Positions 7,436-14,983 of a stretch of 20,703 nt of DNA are shown here, one piece after another. Position 1 is the stretch's first letter. Each line of letters opens with the position of its first letter. The notes below the pieces were generated by a model. The model worked only from the letters and a program-made list of their open reading frames with translations. It made no database searches and had not been told where the DNA came from. This DNA comes from Kiritimatiellia bacterium (lineage in GTDB: Bacteria; Verrucomicrobiota; Kiritimatiellia; RFP12; UBA1067), in assembly GCA_024405335.1 (NCBI GenBank), contig JAKSOX010000008.1, positions 1 to 20,703 on the forward strand, written 5' to 3'. The position numbers were made by a program, and so were the translations under genes.

Positions 7436-8457
7436 ATCCCGTGGCGGGGTCGCTGGTGTTTGCGTTGGGCGGTTTGGCGGGCGCGGTTTTCGCGTTGCCG
7501 TTCCGCGGCATCAAGGGCGTGAAGTACGAAAGCTACTGGCTGCTGTACGCGCTGGCGGGATTGCTGCTTTTCCCGCTCGCGTTGGCGTTGGCGACGTGTC
7601 CGCACGCGTTCGCGGTGCTCGGCGAGGTGCCGGCGTCAACGCTGGCGCAGTGCGCGCTCTTCGGCGCGCTTTGGGGCTTGGGCGGCCTCACCTGGGGACT
7701 CATGATCCGCTATCTCGGCATCGGCCTGGGACTGGCGATCGGCTGCGGGCTCTGCTCCGCGACGGGCACGCTCATTCCGCCGATCGTCACGGGCCACGCG
7801 GCCGATCTCGTGGCGACGCCCGGCGCGCGCCTCGCTTTGGGCGGCGTGGTGGGGTCGCTCGCCGGCATCGCGCTGGTGGGGCTCGCGGGCATGTTCAAGG
7901 AAGGCGAGCTTTCGGAAGAGGCGAAGAAGAAGTCCGTCGCCGAGTTCGATTTCAGGAAGGGCATGCTGGTGGCGCTCTTTTCCGGCATCGCGTCCGCGGG
8001 CATGAACTTCGGTTTGCAGTCCGGCGGCGCGCTCGAAAAGGCGGCGGCGGCGCACGGCACGCCGGCGGCGTGGTGCGGGATGCCCGTGCTGATGGTGGTG
8101 CTGTGGGGCGGTCTCGCGGTGAACGTGGCGTGGTGCCTGTGGCAGAACGCCAAGAACAAATCCGCCGGCGACTACGCCACGATGGCGCGGAAGCCGCTCT
8201 TCGCGGCGCTGGCGTGCCTGGCGGGAGTCATTTGGGCGTGCCAGTTCGCGTGCCAGAAGGCGGGCGAGCCGATGATGGGCGATTTGAAGTACATCGCGTT
8301 CGCGGTGGTGATGGCGAGTTCCATTTTCTTCTCCACGCTGCTGGGCGTGGCGTTGGGCGAATGGAAAGGCACGGGCGCGCGCACCAAAGGGTGTTTGGCG
8401 CTCGGCGTCGTGGTGCTGGTCGCGTCGTTCGCGGCAATCTCCCTCGGCGGCAAGTGA
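7432..8457 (+). CDS. rhaT: RhaT-type L-rhamnose/proton symporter
   Basis: This 341-residue inner-membrane protein is close to E. coli RhaT in length (344) and pattern, with about ten transmembrane segments. Recognisable stretches are the N-terminal PFRGIKGVKYESYW, GALWGLGGLTWGLMIRYLG, IGLGLAIGCGL, the RKGMLVALFSGIASAGMNFG segment, and LGVALGEWKGTG near the end. RhaT brings L-rhamnose in with protons; family members may accept related 6-deoxysugars such as lyxose. The start at ATG 7432 has the ribosome binding site AAAGGA 8 nt upstream. It sits just after the GH28-like pectinase gene, which suggests uptake of rhamnose freed from rhamnogalacturonan-type pectin. No rhamnose isomerase or kinase gene is seen in the window. 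Confidence 0.88.
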   Translation: MNPVAGSLVFALGGLAGAVFALPFRGIKGVKYESYWLLYALAGLLLFPLALALATCPHAFAVLGEVPASTLAQCALFGALWGLGGLTWGLMIRYLGIGLGLAIGCGLCSATGTLIPPIVTGHAADLVATPGARLALGGVVGSLAGIALVGLAGMFKEGELSEEAKKKSVAEFDFRKGMLVALFSGIASAGMNFGLQSGGALEKAAAAHGTPAAWCGMPVLMVVLWGGLAVNVAWCLWQNAKNKSAGDYATMARKPLFAALACLAGVIWACQFACQKAGEPMMGDLKYIAFAVVMASSIFFSTLLGVALGEWKGTGARTKGCLALGVVVLVASFAAISLGGK

Positions 8458-8467
8458 GCGCCCCGCG

Positions 8468-8501
8468 CGGCGGCTGAAGCCCGCCGTTGCGCGGACGGCG
8501 G
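8468..8501. other. Pair of alternative GC hairpins between rhaT and ilvC
   Basis: CGGCGG (8468-8473) can pair with CCGCCG (8481-8486) across a 7-nt loop. Alternatively CCGCCGT (8481-8487) can pair with ACGGCGG (8495-8501). There is no following T run, so it is not a standard terminator. The second hairpin overlaps the ilvC -35 element. Confidence 0.35.
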
Positions 8502-8515
8502 AAACGTGGTATCAT
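8487..8515 (+). promoter_or_regulatory. Promoter of ilvC
   Basis: -35 TTGCGC (8487-8492), a 17-nt spacer, and -10 TATCAT (8510-8515), with start near 8522. The leader of about 41 nt holds an AAGGAG (8547-8552), 10 nt from the ATG at 8563. The -35 is the same hexamer as at rhaT. I see no T-box or leader peptide for branched-chain amino acids. Confidence 0.65.
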
Positions 8516-8562
8516 ACGCGCAATTTTTCCGATTTCGGGAAATCAAAAGGAGCAAAGAGAAC

Positions 8563-9669
8563 ATGAAGATCAACTTCGGCGGCGTCACCGAAAACATCGT
8601 GACGCGCAAGGAATTCCCGCTCAAGAAGGCCCAGAAGGTCCTCAAGGGCAAGACGATCGCCGTTTTGGGCTACGGCATCCAGGGCCCGGCGCAGGCGCTC
8701 AACATGCGCGACAACGGCATCAACGTGATCGTCGGCCAGCGCAAGAGCGCGGGCAAGAACTCCAGCTGGGGCCGCGCCCTCGCGGACGGCTGGGTTCCCG
8801 GCAAGACGCTGTTCTCCATCGAAGAGGCCGCCGAGAAGGGCGACGTGATCATGCTCCTCACGTCCGACGGCAGCGTCGGCGAGGTGTGGAAGAAGATCGA
8901 GAAGTTCGTGACGCCCGGCAAGGCGCTCTACTTCTCGCACGGTTTCGCGTACGTCTACAACAAGCTCACGGGCGTGAAGCCCGGCGCCGACGTGGACGTG
9001 ATCATGGTGGCCCCGAAGGGTTCGGGCACGAACGTGCGCCGCAACTTCCTCAACGGCGCGGGCATCAACTCCTCGTTCGCCGTGGCGCAGAACGCCACCG
9101 GCAAGGCCGGCGAACTCACGCTCGCGATCGGCATCGCGGTCGGCTCGGGCTACCTGTTCCCCACCACGTTCGAAAACGAAGTGACGAGCGACCTCGTGGG
9201 CGAGCGCGGCATCCTGATGGGCGCGCTCTGCGGCGTGATGGAAGCGCAGTACTACACCTTGCGCGCGAACGGCCACACGCCGTCCGAAGCGTTCAACGAA
9301 ACGTGCGAAGAGCTCACGCAGTCCCTCGCCCGCCTCGTGGACGAAAACGGCATGGACTGGATGTACTCCAACTGCTCGCAGACGGCGCAGCACGGCGCGC
9401 TCAAGTGGCGTCCGTTCTTCCGCAAGGCCACCGAGCCCGTCTTCAAGAAGCTCTACGCTTCCACGAAGAAGATGCAGGAAGCCAAGGAAGTGATCCGCGA
9501 CACGGGCCGTGCCGACTACAAGGAGTTCATGGGCAAGCAGCTCCAGGAAATGCACGACAGCGAAATGTGGAAGGCCGGCGAAGCCGTCCGTTCGTTGCGT
9601 CCGCACGAGAAGGCGCACGCCAACGCCGCCACGGCGGCCGGCGTGAAGGGCCGCAAGGTCACGAAGTAA
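8563..9669 (+). CDS. ilvC: Ketol-acid reductoisomerase
   Basis: This enzyme converts acetolactate or acetohydroxybutyrate to the dihydroxy acid with NAD(P)H, in valine, leucine and isoleucine synthesis. The product is 368 residues from the ATG at 8563; the frame extends upstream to 8506, but the Shine-Dalgarno AAGGAG and the family N-terminus MKINFGG support 8563. Motifs are the Rossmann loop GYGIQG (36-41), a cofactor loop GQRKSAGKNSSW, YFSHGF with catalytic His126, and metal ligands in D210-LVG-E214. The sequence style resembles the Bacteroidetes/fungal-like form rather than the ~330-residue class I enzyme of many bacteria, and it carries a longer C-terminal tail. No other ilv or leu gene is adjacent, and it sits between carbohydrate genes with its own promoter. 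Confidence 0.95.
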   Translation: MKINFGGVTENIVTRKEFPLKKAQKVLKGKTIAVLGYGIQGPAQALNMRDNGINVIVGQRKSAGKNSSWGRALADGWVPGKTLFSIEEAAEKGDVIMLLTSDGSVGEVWKKIEKFVTPGKALYFSHGFAYVYNKLTGVKPGADVDVIMVAPKGSGTNVRRNFLNGAGINSSFAVAQNATGKAGELTLAIGIAVGSGYLFPTTFENEVTSDLVGERGILMGALCGVMEAQYYTLRANGHTPSEAFNETCEELTQSLARLVDENGMDWMYSNCSQTAQHGALKWRPFFRKATEPVFKKLYASTKKMQEAKEVIRDTGRADYKEFMGKQLQEMHDSEMWKAGEAVRSLRPHEKAHANAATAAGVKGRKVTK

Positions 9670-9690
9670 GCGCGGGCCGCTTGCTTGCGG

Positions 9691-9732
9691 AAAAGGGCTG
9701 ACGCCTTGGCGGCGCCCGCCCTTTTCTGGTTT
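9691..9732 (+). terminator. Probable intrinsic terminator after ilvC
   Basis: AAAAGGGC (9691-9698) is perfectly complementary to GCCCTTTT (9718-9725), with a small GCC/GGC pairing inside the loop and a T-rich stretch (TTTTCTGGTTTT) around and after the 3' arm. The arms make it bidirectional in form. The T run is interrupted, so strength is uncertain. Confidence 0.6.
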
Positions 9733-9768
9733 TCGGGGCGAACGAACGAAACAAACTGGAGGTTGGAG

Positions 9769-11121
9769 ATGGCGGATCTTTCGAGAAGGGGTTTCATCGG
9801 CGGCGTTTCGGCGTTGGCGTTGGGCGGTTGCGCGACGTCGGCGGGAAAGTCCGCGGCGACGGCGGCTGACGCTGCGGAAAAGGCGCCGCCGCTGATCGCG
9901 TCCGAACCGTGCCTGCAGGCGCCGGGTCCGGACACGATGGGCGTCGTGTTCGCGCTGGGCGGCACGGCGAACGGTTTCGTCGACTACGGCGAGAAATCCG
10001 ACCTTTCCGACGCGCGCCGCGTGAAGTGCGGCGGTTTGCGCGTGACCGGCTGGAGCGACCGCGTCGCGCAGGTGCGCCTCACGGGGCTCAAGCCCGCCAC
10101 CCGGTACTACTACCGCATCGGCGCGTGGCGCATTTCCTACAAGGGCGGCTACGCGATGAAGCGGCTCGAGGAAACGGTTTCGCCCGCGATCCATTCGTTC
10201 ACCACCGCCGGCGAGAAGGCCGAGTCGCGCTTCTGCGTGATGAACGACACGCACGCGCGCTGGGACGCGTTCAAGAAGGTGACGGACAAGATCGCCGAAC
10301 TGGCGCCGCCGGTGTGCATCTGGAACGGCGACGCGTCCAACACGTCCGAGACGATCGACGACGCCGTGTCGATTTTCCTCACGCCCGAAAAGAGTCCCGC
10401 CTACGCGGCGGACGTGCCCGTGCTGTTCGAAAACGGCAACCACGATTTCCGCGGCCGCTTCAACGCGCTCGAGCTGGACAAGGTGGTGATGGCGCGCCTG
10501 CCCTCCGAGCGCGATTCGCGCTTCTGGGACCTGCCGCGCAACGTGGCGTACCGCCAGGGAGACGTGGCGCTGATCGGCCTGGACACGGGCGAGGACAAGC
10601 TGGACACGAATCCGCTTTTCGCGGGGCTGTTCAACATGGCTCCCTACCGCGAGCTGCAGACGGAATGGCTCAAGGAGCAGTTCAAGCGCCCGGAAATCGC
10701 GTCCGCGCCGTACGTGGTGGCGTTCTGCCACATTCCGCTTTTCGACGCGAACCCGCGGGCCAACCCCGGCGACGTGGCGCCGGCGGACAAGGATCCGAAG
10801 TACACGCACGATTTCGCGCTGTGGCAGCGCACGTGCGCGAAGATGTGGGGGCCGGTGTTCGCGGCGAACAAGGTGCAGCTCGTGATCGCGGCGCACGAAC
10901 ACTGCTATCGCTACGACGCGCCGACGGCGGACCGCCCCTGGGCGCAGATCGTGGGCGGCGGACCGCACCTCGATTTCACGTGGGACAAGAAGCCGGTGGC
11001 CGAGAACCTCTTCCCCACGGTGATCGAAGGGAAGGTCGACGGCGGCAAACTGCAGGTGCTCGTCCACGACGTCCGGCACGGCACGGTTTGCGCCCGGTTC
11101 GCGTTCGCGCCGCGCGCGTGA
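9769..11121 (+). CDS. Tat-exported lipoprotein metallophosphoesterase with N-terminal purple-acid-phosphatase-like domain
   Basis: This 450-residue protein has a Tat motif SRRGFIGG (residues 5-12) followed by a lipobox LGGC (Cys21), so it is probably exported folded and lipid-anchored. Residues ~45-145 look like a fibronectin-III/PAP N-terminal domain ending in GLKPATRYYYRIG. The phosphoesterase core has all the metal-ligand motifs: DTH (160-162), NGD (Asp188), GNHD (His225, Asp226), CHIP (His321) and AHEH (376-378). The start at ATG 9769 is chosen because GGAGG lies 6 nt upstream and the Tat signal follows directly; the frame is open back to 9685. It is probably co-transcribed with the GH127-type gene 54 bp downstream. 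Substrate is unknown: a phosphate ester, or possibly a decorated sugar. Confidence 0.85.
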   Translation: MADLSRRGFIGGVSALALGGCATSAGKSAATAADAAEKAPPLIASEPCLQAPGPDTMGVVFALGGTANGFVDYGEKSDLSDARRVKCGGLRVTGWSDRVAQVRLTGLKPATRYYYRIGAWRISYKGGYAMKRLEETVSPAIHSFTTAGEKAESRFCVMNDTHARWDAFKKVTDKIAELAPPVCIWNGDASNTSETIDDAVSIFLTPEKSPAYAADVPVLFENGNHDFRGRFNALELDKVVMARLPSERDSRFWDLPRNVAYRQGDVALIGLDTGEDKLDTNPLFAGLFNMAPYRELQTEWLKEQFKRPEIASAPYVVAFCHIPLFDANPRANPGDVAPADKDPKYTHDFALWQRTCAKMWGPVFAANKVQLVIAAHEHCYRYDAPTADRPWAQIVGGGPHLDFTWDKKPVAENLFPTVIEGKVDGGKLQVLVHDVRHGTVCARFAFAPRA

Positions 11122-11131
11122 GCCGCCATTC

Positions 11132-11149
11132 CGCGCCATGCGTGGCGCG
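11132..11149. other. GC hairpin between the phosphoesterase and GH127-type genes
   Basis: CGCGCCA and TGGCGCG form a 7-bp stem with a TGCG loop. No T run follows. It may stabilise or process the message; it is not a clear terminator. An AAGGAG at 11160-11165, 10 nt from the next ATG, follows it. Confidence 0.4.
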
Positions 11150-11175
11150 ACGCATTTGAAAGGAGAACAAAGGAC

Positions 11176-13026
11176 ATGAAGAAAAAGGTGGTTTTCGGGG
11201 CTCTTTGCTCATTCGGTTTCGCGGCCGCCGCCGCGACGGCGACGATGGCGGACGTGCGGGACGTGCAGTTGCGCGGCCACGTGGGCGAGCGGTTCGGGAA
11301 AATGCTCGCGAACCATGTGGTGGCTTCCGATCCGGTCCACTACGCGGAGGCGTTCCGCAACAAAAACGAAACGTGGGCCTGGCAAACGGAGTTCTGGGGC
11401 AAGTACATGCACACGGCGGCGCCGTTCAGCCGCATCGTGGCGAATCCGGAGCTCAAGGCGAAGATGGCGGCGTCCCTCGAGGAAATGCTCGCCAACCAGC
11501 TGCCCGACGGCTACCTCGGCAACTACCGCGAAGGGCTCCGCTACGACAAGGGCTGGGACGTGTGGGGCACGAAGTACACGCTGCTCGGCTTCCTCCACTA
11601 CCACGACCACCTCGGCGACAAGCGCGCGCTCGACGCGGCGGAGAAGCTGGCGGGACGCCTGATGGCCGAGTTCGGCCCCGGCAAGCGCGATCTCTGCAAG
11701 ACGGGCGGCTATTGCGGCATGCCCAGCTGTTCCGTGCTGGAGCCGATCGTGTGGCTTTACAAGCGCACGGGGAAAAAGGCGTATCTCGATTTCGCGAAGT
11801 ACGTGCGCGAGCAGATGGACCTCGAGGACGGTCCGCGGCTGATCAAGGACGCGAAGGTGCCCGTGTTCGACCGCCGCAAGCCGGACGGCAACGCCATGAA
11901 GAGCGTCCTGAAGGCGTACGAGATGATGTCCTGCTACCAGGGGCTCGTCGAGTACTGGGAAGTGACCGGCGAGCGGGCGTGCCTCGACGCCGCCGTCGCC
12001 ACGGCCGAGTCGATCGCCAAGACGGAAATCAACCTCGCCGGCGGCGCCGCGCACCACGAGCACTGGTTCGCCGGCGCGTCCCGCCAGGACAAGCCCTACG
12101 CGCGGCAGCAGGAGACGTGCGTGCTCACCACGTGGATGCGCCTGTGCCAGAAACTGCACGCCGTGACGGGCGACGCGAAGTGGCTCGACGAATTCGAGAA
12201 GACCTTCTACAACGCCTATCTGGGGTCGCTCAAGCCGGACGGCAGCGTGTTCGCGATGTACACGCCGCTGAACGGCACGCGCGCGAAGGGCGAGTACCAC
12301 TGCCGCATGCACACCAACTGCTGCACGGCGAACGGGCCGCGCGGCTACCTCGCGTTTCTCGAGTCGTTCCTCACGGCCCGCGGGGACGCGGCGGAAGTGA
12401 ACTTCTACGCGAGCGCCACGGCGCAGGTGAAGCTGCCGAAGTCCGGGCGCGAGGTGCGCCTCGAAACTTTCACGCTGTATCCGTCGGAAAACCACGTGCG
12501 CGTCTGGAACCGCAGCGCCATGGCCGGGTCCTACACGATCGCGTTCCGCATTCCCGCGTGGTCCGCCAAGACGCAGTACTGCGTGAACGGCGAGCCGGCC
12601 AAGGACGCGCAGCCGGACGCCGCCGGCTACCTGCGCCTCGCGCGCGAATGGAAGCCGGGCGACCTCGTGGAGCTTTTCTTCGACCTTTCGGGGCGCGCGC
12701 ACCGCGTGGGCGACTCCGTGGCGTTCACGCGCGGGCCGATCGCGCTGGCGCGCGACCTGCGCTTCGGCGCGGCCGATCTCGCGGAGCCGCTGCAGATCGG
12801 GTTCGACGTTTCCGCGCCCGTGCCCATGACGCTTCTCGCCGCCGAACACGAGGGCATGTGGATGGAGGTGGGCGTCACGCTGCCGATGGGACTCCATTCC
12901 GAAAGCCCCGAACACCGCCGCCCGAAGATGGTGAAGTTCTGCGACTTCTCCTCCGCCGGCAACACCTGGCAGCCCGACAGCGCCTACCGCCTGTGGCTGC
13001 CCATCGAACTCGACACCACCTGGTGA
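11176..13026 (+). CDS. Exported GH127-type (DUF1680) beta-L-arabinofuranosidase
   Basis: The 616-residue protein has a signal peptide (MKKKVVFGALCSFGFAAAAATATMA) and a full (alpha/alpha)6 barrel plus beta-domains. GH127/GH146 enzymes use a zinc-bound cysteine nucleophile. Here the signature E-T-C (Glu313, Cys315) and the double cysteine C382-C383 in HTNCCTANGPRGYL match Glu338, Cys340, Cys417 and Cys418 of HypBA1. Glu295 in AHHEHW aligns with acid/base Glu322. It probably releases beta-L-arabinofuranose from pectic arabinan or glycoproteins; related enzymes have other sugar specificities, so the substrate is inferred. It follows the metallophosphoesterase and precedes the RdgB-helicase gene by only 4 bp, linking a catabolic enzyme to housekeeping genes. 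Confidence 0.88.
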   Translation: MKKKVVFGALCSFGFAAAAATATMADVRDVQLRGHVGERFGKMLANHVVASDPVHYAEAFRNKNETWAWQTEFWGKYMHTAAPFSRIVANPELKAKMAASLEEMLANQLPDGYLGNYREGLRYDKGWDVWGTKYTLLGFLHYHDHLGDKRALDAAEKLAGRLMAEFGPGKRDLCKTGGYCGMPSCSVLEPIVWLYKRTGKKAYLDFAKYVREQMDLEDGPRLIKDAKVPVFDRRKPDGNAMKSVLKAYEMMSCYQGLVEYWEVTGERACLDAAVATAESIAKTEINLAGGAAHHEHWFAGASRQDKPYARQQETCVLTTWMRLCQKLHAVTGDAKWLDEFEKTFYNAYLGSLKPDGSVFAMYTPLNGTRAKGEYHCRMHTNCCTANGPRGYLAFLESFLTARGDAAEVNFYASATAQVKLPKSGREVRLETFTLYPSENHVRVWNRSAMAGSYTIAFRIPAWSAKTQYCVNGEPAKDAQPDAAGYLRLAREWKPGDLVELFFDLSGRAHRVGDSVAFTRGPIALARDLRFGAADLAEPLQIGFDVSAPVPMTLLAAEHEGMWMEVGVTLPMGLHSESPEHRRPKMVKFCDFSSAGNTWQPDSAYRLWLPIELDTTW

Positions 13027-13030
13027 TTCC

Positions 13031-14983
13031 ATGAAGACGAAACTGTACGTCGCCACGCACAACGTCCACAAGGTCCGCGAAATCGGCCAGATCCTGCCCG
13101 GCTTCGAAATCGTCCCCGACGATCCCGAAGGCGTGGAGGAAAACGCGCCGGACTTCACCGGCAACGCGCTGATCAAAGTGCGCGCCATCGCGGCGCGGCA
13201 CCGGGGTTCGTGGTGTCTGGCGGACGATTCCGGACTCGAGGTCCGCGCGCTCGGGGGCGCGCCCGGCGTGCGCAGCGCGCGCTACGCCGGCGAGCCCCCG
13301 AACACGCCGAACAACAACGCGCTGCTGCTGAAGAACCTCGAAGGCGCGCAGGACCGGCGCGCGAACTTCACCTGCGCCGTGGCGCTGGTGGATCCCGAAG
13401 GCAACGAGCGGATCGCGACGGGCAAGTGCTTCGGGCGGATTGCCGAAGCGCCGAGCGGCGCGGAAGGATTCGGCTACGATCCGCTGTTCGTGCCGGACGG
13501 TCGCGAGAAGAGCTTCGCGGAGCTGACGGCCGCCGAGAAGAACGCGATTTCGCACCGGGGCCGCGCGCTCGCGGAAGTGCGCGCGATGATCCTGGGCGGC
13601 GGCGAAACGCCGGCGCCCGACGCCGCGCCGGACGGCGGCGTTTTCGCGTTGCTGGACGGGCGCCTCAGGCGAGCGATCGCGGAGGCGGGCTACGAAAAGC
13701 CCACGCCGATCCAGGAGAAGGCGATTCCGCCCGTGCTGGAAGGCCGCGACCTGATCGGCTGCGCGCAGACGGGCACGGGCAAGACGGCGGCGTTCCTGCT
13801 GCCGATCCTGCACCACCTCGCGCAGACGAAGGAGCGGACGAAGTTCCGCGCGGGCCATCCGCGCGCGCTCGTCCTTTCGCCCACGCGCGAACTCGCGGCG
13901 CAGACGTGCGAAAACCACGTGGCGTACGCGAAGTACACGCGCACGCACTACGCCTGCGTGTTCGGCGGCGTGTCGCAGTTCTACCAGGTGAAGGACGTCC
14001 AGCGCGGCGCGGAAATCGTGATCGCGACGCCCGGGCGCCTCATCGACCTGATGACGCAGGGAGTGCTGTACCTGGACGCCGTGGAGCAGTTCGTGCTGGA
14101 CGAAGCCGACCGCATGCTCGACATGGGCTTTCTGCCGGACATCAAGCGCATCCTCGGCAAGCTGCCGGCCAAGAAGCAGTCGCTGTTCTTTTCCGCGACG
14201 CTTTCGCCGCAGATCCTGAAACTCGCGGGCGAACTCGTGCAGGACCCCGTGCAGGTGATGATTTCGCCGGAAAAGCCCGCCGTGGAGAAGATCAACCAGA
14301 AACTCATGTGCGTGGAGAAGGGCAACAAGGACAACCTCCTCGTGCGCCTGCTGGAATCGCATCCCGAGTGGAAGAAGGTGATCGTGTTCGCGAAGATGCG
14401 CCACGGCGCGGACCGCGTGACGAAGAAGCTGCTCAAGAACAAGATTTCGTGCGCGGCGATCCATTCGGACAAGACGCAGAACCAGCGCACGCGCGCGCTG
14501 CAGGGCTTCAAGAACGGCCAGGTGCGCGTGCTGGTGGCGACGGACATCGCCTCGCGCGGCATCGACGTGCCGGAAGTGGACCTCGTGGTGCAGATGGAAC
14601 TGCCGCTCGAAACGGAATCCTACGTGCACCGCATCGGCCGCACGGCCCGGGCGGGCGCGGGCGGCGCCGCGATTTCGTTCGTGTCGCCGGAAGAGCGCCA
14701 CCTCGTGCGCGCCGTCGAGCGGTTCGTCCGCCAGACGATCCCCGTGGACCGCGACCAGCCGTTCCACTGCGAAGCGGCGGAGCTGAAGGAGTCCAAAGGA
14801 CGGGGCCTGCCCACGGCGCCGTGGATCAAGGGCGGCGGCCGCGGGAAGCGCGGTAAACGCGGTTCGTTCAAGGACGGCGGCGGCCCGTTCAACAAAGCGG
14901 GCGGCGCCAAGTTCGCGCGCAAACCGAAACCGAACGGCGCGGGGAGGCGCCAGCCCGATTTCGGGCGGAAGCGCGGCAAGTGA
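13031..14983 (+). CDS. RdgB/HAM1 nucleotide pyrophosphatase fused to DEAD-box RNA helicase
   Basis: One 650-codon frame encodes two enzymes. Residues 1-~195 are RdgB (XTP/dITP/ITP diphosphatase, which cleanses non-canonical purine nucleotides): ATHNVHK, then GNALIK, LADDSGLEV, PGVRSARYAG, GFGYDPLF and SHRGRAL. A short Pro/Ala/Asp linker (~200-208) leads to a complete DEAD-box helicase: PTPIQ (Gln228), AQTGTGKT (Lys251), PTREL, DEAD (357-360), SAT (388-390), and HRIGRTARAG (from His533). The tail after ~600 is Gly/Arg/Lys-rich, as in RhlE-type RNA helicases. I see no stop, frame change or ribosome binding site at the joint, so it reads as a true fusion. There is no clear Shine-Dalgarno at 13031, and the gap to the upstream stop is 4 bp, suggesting coupled translation. 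It overlaps mfd as GTGA. Confidence 0.88.
   Translation: MKTKLYVATHNVHKVREIGQILPGFEIVPDDPEGVEENAPDFTGNALIKVRAIAARHRGSWCLADDSGLEVRALGGAPGVRSARYAGEPPNTPNNNALLLKNLEGAQDRRANFTCAVALVDPEGNERIATGKCFGRIAEAPSGAEGFGYDPLFVPDGREKSFAELTAAEKNAISHRGRALAEVRAMILGGGETPAPDAAPDGGVFALLDGRLRRAIAEAGYEKPTPIQEKAIPPVLEGRDLIGCAQTGTGKTAAFLLPILHHLAQTKERTKFRAGHPRALVLSPTRELAAQTCENHVAYAKYTRTHYACVFGGVSQFYQVKDVQRGAEIVIATPGRLIDLMTQGVLYLDAVEQFVLDEADRMLDMGFLPDIKRILGKLPAKKQSLFFSATLSPQILKLAGELVQDPVQVMISPEKPAVEKINQKLMCVEKGNKDNLLVRLLESHPEWKKVIVFAKMRHGADRVTKKLLKNKISCAAIHSDKTQNQRTRALQGFKNGQVRVLVATDIASRGIDVPEVDLVVQMELPLETESYVHRIGRTARAGAGGAAISFVSPEERHLVRAVERFVRQTIPVDRDQPFHCEAAELKESKGRGLPTAPWIKGGGRGKRGKRGSFKDGGGPFNKAGGAKFARKPKPNGAGRRQPDFGRKRGK

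Noticed and set aside
8506..8562. Longer N-terminus for ilvC starting at 8506
   Set aside because: The extra 19 codons cover the -10 box and leader. The AAGGAG and the family N-terminus support the ATG at 8563.
8522..8562. Attenuator or T-box in the ilvC leader
   Set aside because: The leader is only about 41 nt with no leader peptide of branched-chain codons and no T-box sequence.
8512..11139. Very long minus-strand frame of 875 codons opposite ilvC and the phosphoesterase gene
   Set aside because: Low-complexity Arg/Val/His/Ala-rich translation without any family motif. It is the antisense shadow of two well-supported genes in high-G+C DNA.
13590..13680. Assembly frameshift joining two separate genes (rdgB and helicase)
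   Set aside because: The frame and codon use are continuous through the linker, and both domain ends are complete. There is no ATG with a ribosome binding site for a separate helicase start. It cannot be fully excluded without reads.
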